DNA of 64,000 nt, taken from NCBI GenBank assembly GCA_029339195.1, contig JAPTJF010000074.1, positions 62,001 to 126,000 on the forward strand, given 5' to 3'. Below, piece by piece: positions 59,490 through 64,000 of the stretch. The translations under genes were made by a program, and so were the position numbers. The stretch's first letter is position 1; every line of letters starts with the position of its first letter. The notes below the pieces were generated by a model. It was not told the origin of the DNA, searched no databases, and worked only from the letters and a program-made list of their open reading frames with translations. The DNA is from Micractinium sp. NFX-FRZ (Eukaryota > Chlorophyta > Trebouxiophyceae > Chlorellales > Chlorellaceae).

Positions 59490-61277
59490 ATGGCAACTTG
59501 CTGCTGCCTACAGCGCCCCGCAGCGGCCCGCTTGGCCGTCCAAGAACGCAGCGCCCACCCTCGCCGAAGACACGCGGTTCACGCCGCGGCAGCTGCGGCG
59601 AGCGAGCCGGTCCGGCCACAGCAGGGGGGCCTGGTGGCGGCGGGCCCCGCCTCCCCGCCGCCCGACTACTCGTCTATTGATGCGCAGCCGCTCAACCGCG
59701 TTGTGTACAGTCTCTTCAGGCGGCGCATGGTGGAAGCCATCGGCAGCGACTCGCAGCTTGAAGGGTGCGAGGGGTCGCTGGGGCGCTGAGCCCACGACGG
59801 CAGTGCGCTCGTGCCTACCTGGCGCCCGTGCAGGAGGAAAGCCCCCTTCCGGCTGCACATGCACCTGGGTGCAGGCATGCACGCCAATACGCCCTGATGC
59901 CTCGCTCACCCGCGCACCCACCCACCCACCCGCCCATCCCCCTCAACGCCTGCTCCCATCCCTCCCTCCCTCCCTCCCTGCAGGTATGATGCCATCATCG
60001 ACCTGACACGCCGCCTGAACGCGATGCACGCCACGCCGCAGGGCACGCAGGAAACCACCGTCGGCATCCTGCGCTCCCTCTTCCCCGCTTGGCTGCCCGG
60101 CGCATTCTCCGTCATGTTTTCAAGACCCATGCCCACCCTGTCGTGCCAGGTGGGGTGAGGCGGGGTGGGGCAGGGCAGCGGGAGCGCTGGCTGGTGGGGC
60201 GTGATGGTGGCATTGGCGCCCTGCCCAGCAGCCTGTATAAGGAGTGCAGTAAGTGGTGCAGTGCGCCCCGCCCTTGGTTCTGCGGCCCACCCCCGGGCCC
60301 CCTCGACCCATGCCCTGTGCACTCGCCTCCTCCCACCCCTCTCTTCGCCAGCTCAACGCCTGGGCCACCTGGCTGACCTGCCAGTGGCTGATGGGGGAGT
60401 GCGAGGTGAACGACGTGGAGATCGATGGCGGGCGGGTGGGCGCCGGGCACGGCGTGCTCGTCAAGCGGTGCGTGCGCCTGGCTGGCCGGCTGGCTGGCTG
60501 GCCGGGGGTGGCTGGCACTGGCCTGACGGGCTGCCCTGCTTCCCATGTCCCGGCTCCGTCTGCACCTGCACCGCATGCCCTGCAATTGAGCAAGATGGCC
60601 GCGCTGCCTCGCCCCGCCTCCCGCCACAGCATGCAGACATGCCACCCCGCCCCGCCCCGCCCCGCAGGTGCCGCTACCTGGAGGAGGCTGGCTGCGCCTC
60701 TGTGTGCCTCAACTCGTGCAAGGTGCCCACCCAGGCCTTCTTTGCCCGCCACATGGGCCTGCCCCTGGAGATGAAGCCAAACTACGACGACTTCTCCTGC
60801 CAGTTCAGGTGGGGCTTGTGGGTGGCCCCTACTTTGGTTGATTTTAATGTGGAGGTGGGGTGGGTGGGGGCAGAGTGGGGGCGGCTGTCGTGCGGTACGG
60901 ATGCAGATGGCCCTTGAACTGAACCCAAAGCGCAACGAATGTTGGGGCACGTGGGGGGCCCTGCCCATGCCAACTTGGATTTGGAAGACGAGGGAGGGAT
61001 GATGGGTTGATGGGGTGGCACAAAGGCAGGGTTAATCCGTTCATGCATAAGCCGTGCCTTGCCCCACGCTGCGCTGCTCCTGCCTGCCCTCACTGCCCCC
61101 GCCCCTCCCGTGCTCCCCCGCAGCTTTGGCAAGACGCCGCCCCCAGAGGCGGAAGACCCCGCCTTTGCCACCCCCTGCTTCCAAAAGTGCCCCACTGCAC
61201 GGCGACCAAGCGAGGCAGCAGCGGGGCCAGCGGCCGCGGCGGAACGCTGCCACAACGTTGAGCCGAATGCGCCCTGA
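59490..61277 (+). CDS. D27: D27-like beta-carotene isomerase (DUF4033), plastid
   Basis: Family of iron-containing plastid carotenoid isomerases; in land plants D27 makes 9-cis-beta-carotene for strigolactone synthesis. Exons: 59490-59764, 59984-60149, 60352-60467, 60668-60808 and 61124-61277 (284 codons, phases consistent). The N-terminus MATCCCLQRPAAARLAVQER is transit-peptide-like. The conserved part begins DYSSIDAQPLNRVVYSLFRR and continues through WLTCQWLMGECEVNDVEIDG, CRYLEEAGCASVCLNSCKVP (the family's cysteine-rich motif), MGLPLEMKPNYDDFSCQFSFG and PCFQKCP. The length fits the family. The start codon is the first ATG giving a plausible transit peptide. Confidence 0.92.
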
Positions 61278-61899
61278 GCGGGTGATGTAGGATGGCTTGA
61301 CAGTCGTGCGCACGCCTGCCGCCTGCTATCTCCTTTCGTAATCATCTGACCCGACCTGCCACCTGCCAGATTTGTTTCCGGGTTCCTATTTAATAAATTG
61401 TGGTGACAACTTGCTAATGAAGCAGGAGCTGGCTTGGAGCGGCATCTGTTGGGGGCCTGTTGAGCTGCCGCCAAGTTGTTCGTGCCTGTGATGTACCAGG
61501 TGGCCACCCGGACCCTTCTGCCGTGAGGGCCTACCCCTTGACCCAGAATGGTCCGACAGTGAGAAGGCGCCTTTGGTAAACGGCTGCCCTCCAAATGTGC
61601 CAAGAGAACCAGAGGGGCGCCGCCGGCCCCGCTGCGCCGCGCTGTGCCGCCCATGCAGGGGTTTTGCTCAGGGGGCAGGGGCTCATCGGCACTGTGCCGC
61701 GCACACCCCACCCAATAGCCCACTTCCCCGAGTCGTTGGCAGCGGCCTCAGTGTCGCTGCGTGTGCCTCCCGCCCCTTGGCGCCCTGCGTCCCGCCACGG
61801 CTTGGAGCCAGTGTGATCGTCAGCCGCAAGTGGAGGGTCACCCCCTGAGACCTGTCCGCTCTCTCCACCCCCTCTTCCAGCGCGGCAGCACTGCCAGCC
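61278..61899. other. Intergenic, upstream of the histone deacetylase gene
   Basis: About 620 bp between the D27-like stop codon and the deacetylase start codon, both plus strand. It should contain the deacetylase promoter. A short A/T-rich patch lies at 61390-61420. No gene seen. Confidence 0.4.
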
Positions 61900-63965
61900 A
61901 TGGCGGAGGACAGGCCGCCCGTCAAGCCGGCGCGCAACGTGGCCTACTTCTTCGATGAGGAGCTGTGCAACTACAACTATGGCGGTGGCAACCCCATGCG
62001 GCCCCACCGGCACCGCCTGACAACCAACCTGGTGAAGGGCTACGGGCTGGACGAGAAAATGCGCGTGTTCAGGCCGCCGCCCCGCAGCCGCGAGGAGATC
62101 ATGTACTTTCACGCCGACGGTGAGCGGGGCAGGGGGAGGGGCGTGGGCATCGCGGGATGCAGCAGGGTTTTTTTGGCGGCAGCTGCGGCAGCTGGCGGTG
62201 GCGGCAGGGTTGGCCTGGTGCTTGTGTGGCACTGTAGCTGGAGCGTGCCGGCCCCCACACACATGAATCATCCTGCCGCCCCCAGCGCCGCTCTCCGGAA
62301 TGCCTCAGCCGCTGCCAGGGCTGCCTGCCTCTCTGCTGCCCTCGTCCGCAGGTGGCAGTCCCCCCTGCTGCCTGTAGCATACCACACCTTCATGGCCCAC
62401 GTTCATGGCCCGCCCTGTCTTCTGCCCTGCTGGCCACCTTCTGTGCCGGTCCCTCTGTGCTGCCTCCTCCTCCCCTGCTCTGCTCCCGGTCCAGTGCAAC
62501 ACCTGCCCCACTGGTTGTGTGATGTTTGGACCCTTCCCTCATGCTGATTGGTGGTCGTATCTGCTCACTACGTCCCTCCCACAGACTATGTCGACTTCCT
62601 GACCAGTGTGACCCCGGAGAACCAGGAGGAGTTCATGATGCAGGTGGGGGCTGGGCGGGGGGCTGCCGCTGGGTGCCACTCGTGGAGGGGTGGGACGGGG
62701 TGGGCGCAGGAGATGTGGGGGAGGCTTGGCTGGCTGCAGGTTCCTCTCTCTGTCCTGCTATCTATGGCTGCTGGGCACTGCTGCTGCTTGGCGCACGCTG
62801 CTGCCGCTGCTGCCGGCTCTGCTGCCTTGCCGCTGCGGCCGCCGCTCACCGCTGCTAAGGCTGCCTCCACTGCCGTCGCCGCCTTTGCTTGCCCCTGTTG
62901 ACCTGCCTGCTCACCGCCCCCTGCCTGCCCCTGCCTCCCAATCATCTCCAGATGCGCCGCTTCAACCTGGGCCCCGTGGGCGAGGCGGACTGCCCCGTGT
63001 TTGACGGCATGATGGAGTACTTCCAGGTGGGTTTGGAAATGTACCATGAAGCAGTTGCTTTGAGGGCCATGAACAGGGGGAGGGGGAGGTGCAAGCGGTC
63101 GGTGATGCGACTTGGTTTGTGTGCATCTCACAGATGAGGGCTGGTGGCGTGATGCAGTAGTTTCTACAAAGTAGGATCTTGGAGGCACTCAAGGAGAGAA
63201 GAGGGTGTTCCGGCTGTGCACATGCTGATCTTGCAGAAATGGCGCCCCTGCTTGGCTGCTGCCCCTCTGCAGATCTACTCTGGCGGCAGCGTGGGCGGCG
63301 CCACCCTGATCAACAACGGGGATGCGGAGATTGTTATGAACTGGAGCGGGGGGATGCACCACGCCAAGAAGGGGGAGGCCTCAGGTGGGTGCAGCCGAGG
63401 GGGAGGGACTGTGAGTTAGTTGGGGTTGTTTGCATATCAGGGCAGGCAAAGGGTGGGCAGTGGGTTGAGGGCATGAGCTGGAGGGACGGCATGCACCGCG
63501 CAAGAAGCGGAGGCGTCGGCGAAGCGGAGTACCTATCTGGGCAGGGCAGGCCAGGAATGCGAGGGTGGGGCAGCAGTTTTGGGCGACAAGTGGGGCAGGC
63601 AGCACAGAGCGGGGCAGGGCGAGCGGCAGGCGAGGTTGGGGGGGGGGGTGGAGCGGCGATGTTTAGAGGGCATGAGGAGGGAGCCGATGAGGCACTGGCA
63701 TGGAGCGATGGGGGCCTGCCCTCCCCGCTCCCTGCATTGCCCCCCTCCTCCCCATGCCTGCCCGCCCTGCACCCCCACTGCCCTGCTCTACTGCAGGCTT
63801 CTGCCTCATCAACAACATGGTTCTGGCCTCAGCTAAGCATCGCCGGACCCACTCCCACTCACCTGTCTTCCTTCCCTCGTGCCCTGCCCCCCTCCTGTCC
63901 CCAGGCTTCTGCTACATCAACGACATCGTGCTGGCCATACTGGAGCTGCTCAAGGTCCACCAGCG
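61900..63965 (+). CDS. Class I (RPD3-type) histone deacetylase, 5' part
   Basis: Zinc-dependent lysine deacetylase acting on histone tails within nuclear corepressor complexes. Exons: 61900-62119, 62585-62643, 62952-63026, 63273-63384 and 63905-63965. The last ends at a GTGAGT donor, so the gene continues past the window. Motifs in order: [69 protein letters not shown] and [20 protein letters not shown] (the His-His catalytic pair), then [12 protein letters not shown]. These are diagnostic of RPD3/HDA19/HDA6-like class I enzymes. The zinc ligands further downstream are outside the window. The intron 63385-63904 contains imperfect copies of both flanking exon edges. Confidence 0.93.
63797..63832 (+). 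pseudogene. Non-functional copy of a histone deacetylase exon start
   Basis: After a good acceptor (ctgcag) this reads [12 protein letters not shown] in the right frame. It matches the start of the real exon at 63905 ([12 protein letters not shown]). It then runs into ctaagc without a GT donor, so it cannot work as a normal exon. Confidence 0.75.
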
Positions 63966-64000
63966 GTGAGTGCTGTGTGCTATTGTTCGGGGCGGCACCC

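Noticed and set aside
58209..59789. A 1.58-kb plus-strand open frame in phase with the D27-like first exon
   Set aside because: The part before 59490 has no motif and an erratic composition. The ATG at 59490 gives a normal transit peptide and protein length, so the upstream openness is probably chance in GC-rich DNA.

Overview
The window is nuclear DNA of a GC-rich green alga, most likely a Chlorella-like chlorophyte. The basis is very high G+C at third codon positions, short and dense spliceosomal introns (about 108 inferred over 14 genes), chloroplast-type transit peptides, secreted (SP)n/(PP)n-rich matrix proteins, and plant/algal families such as D27 and plastid aspartate-semialdehyde dehydrogenase. 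There are no operons, CRISPR arrays or rRNA genes, and I found no convincing tRNA. Gene models were built by hand from splice-site consensus, conserved protein motifs and codon phase. All models that are complete in the window sum to a whole number of codons.

Layout from left to right. (1) 1-884, minus: 5' part of a secreted PI-PLC-C1-type phosphodiesterase. (2) 1901-5497, minus: secreted protein with a cysteine-rich N-terminal module and a long Pro/Ser rod. (3) 6219-15547, plus: 21-exon RtcB/HSPC117-type RNA ligase. Its 2.4 kb intron holds a small antisense gene for a membrane/coiled-coil protein (10048-10614), an inverted copy of that gene's first exon, and a perfect 49-bp hairpin. (4) 16278-18580, minus: small secreted Ser/Thr-rich protein. 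It is divergent from (5) 18887-22870, plus: beta-carbonic anhydrase with a large low-complexity insert. (6) 24563-30086, minus: membrane-anchored START-domain lipid-transfer protein. (7) 31376-37443, minus: paralogue of gene 2, sharing its N-terminal exons but continuing into an NHL beta-propeller. (8) 38679-41782, minus: a third secreted Pro-rich protein with a different propeller-like repeat. (9) 43116-47559, minus: plastid aspartate-semialdehyde dehydrogenase with two micro-exons and an apparent AT-AC intron. (10) 48227-51730, minus: plastid DUF3685-like membrane protein. (11) 53122-57711, minus: multi-pass membrane oxidoreductase. (12) 59490-61277, plus: D27-like carotenoid isomerase. (13) 61900 to the right edge, plus: class I histone deacetylase.

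The genes do not form one pathway. The coherent theme is a cluster of three secreted, proline-rich, probably cell-wall proteins (genes 2, 7, 8). The most unusual features are structural: a nested inverted-repeat locus in the RTCB intron, an AT-AC intron, a high share of GC-AG introns, and imperfect 'echoes' of exon edges in the neighbouring introns of at least four genes.
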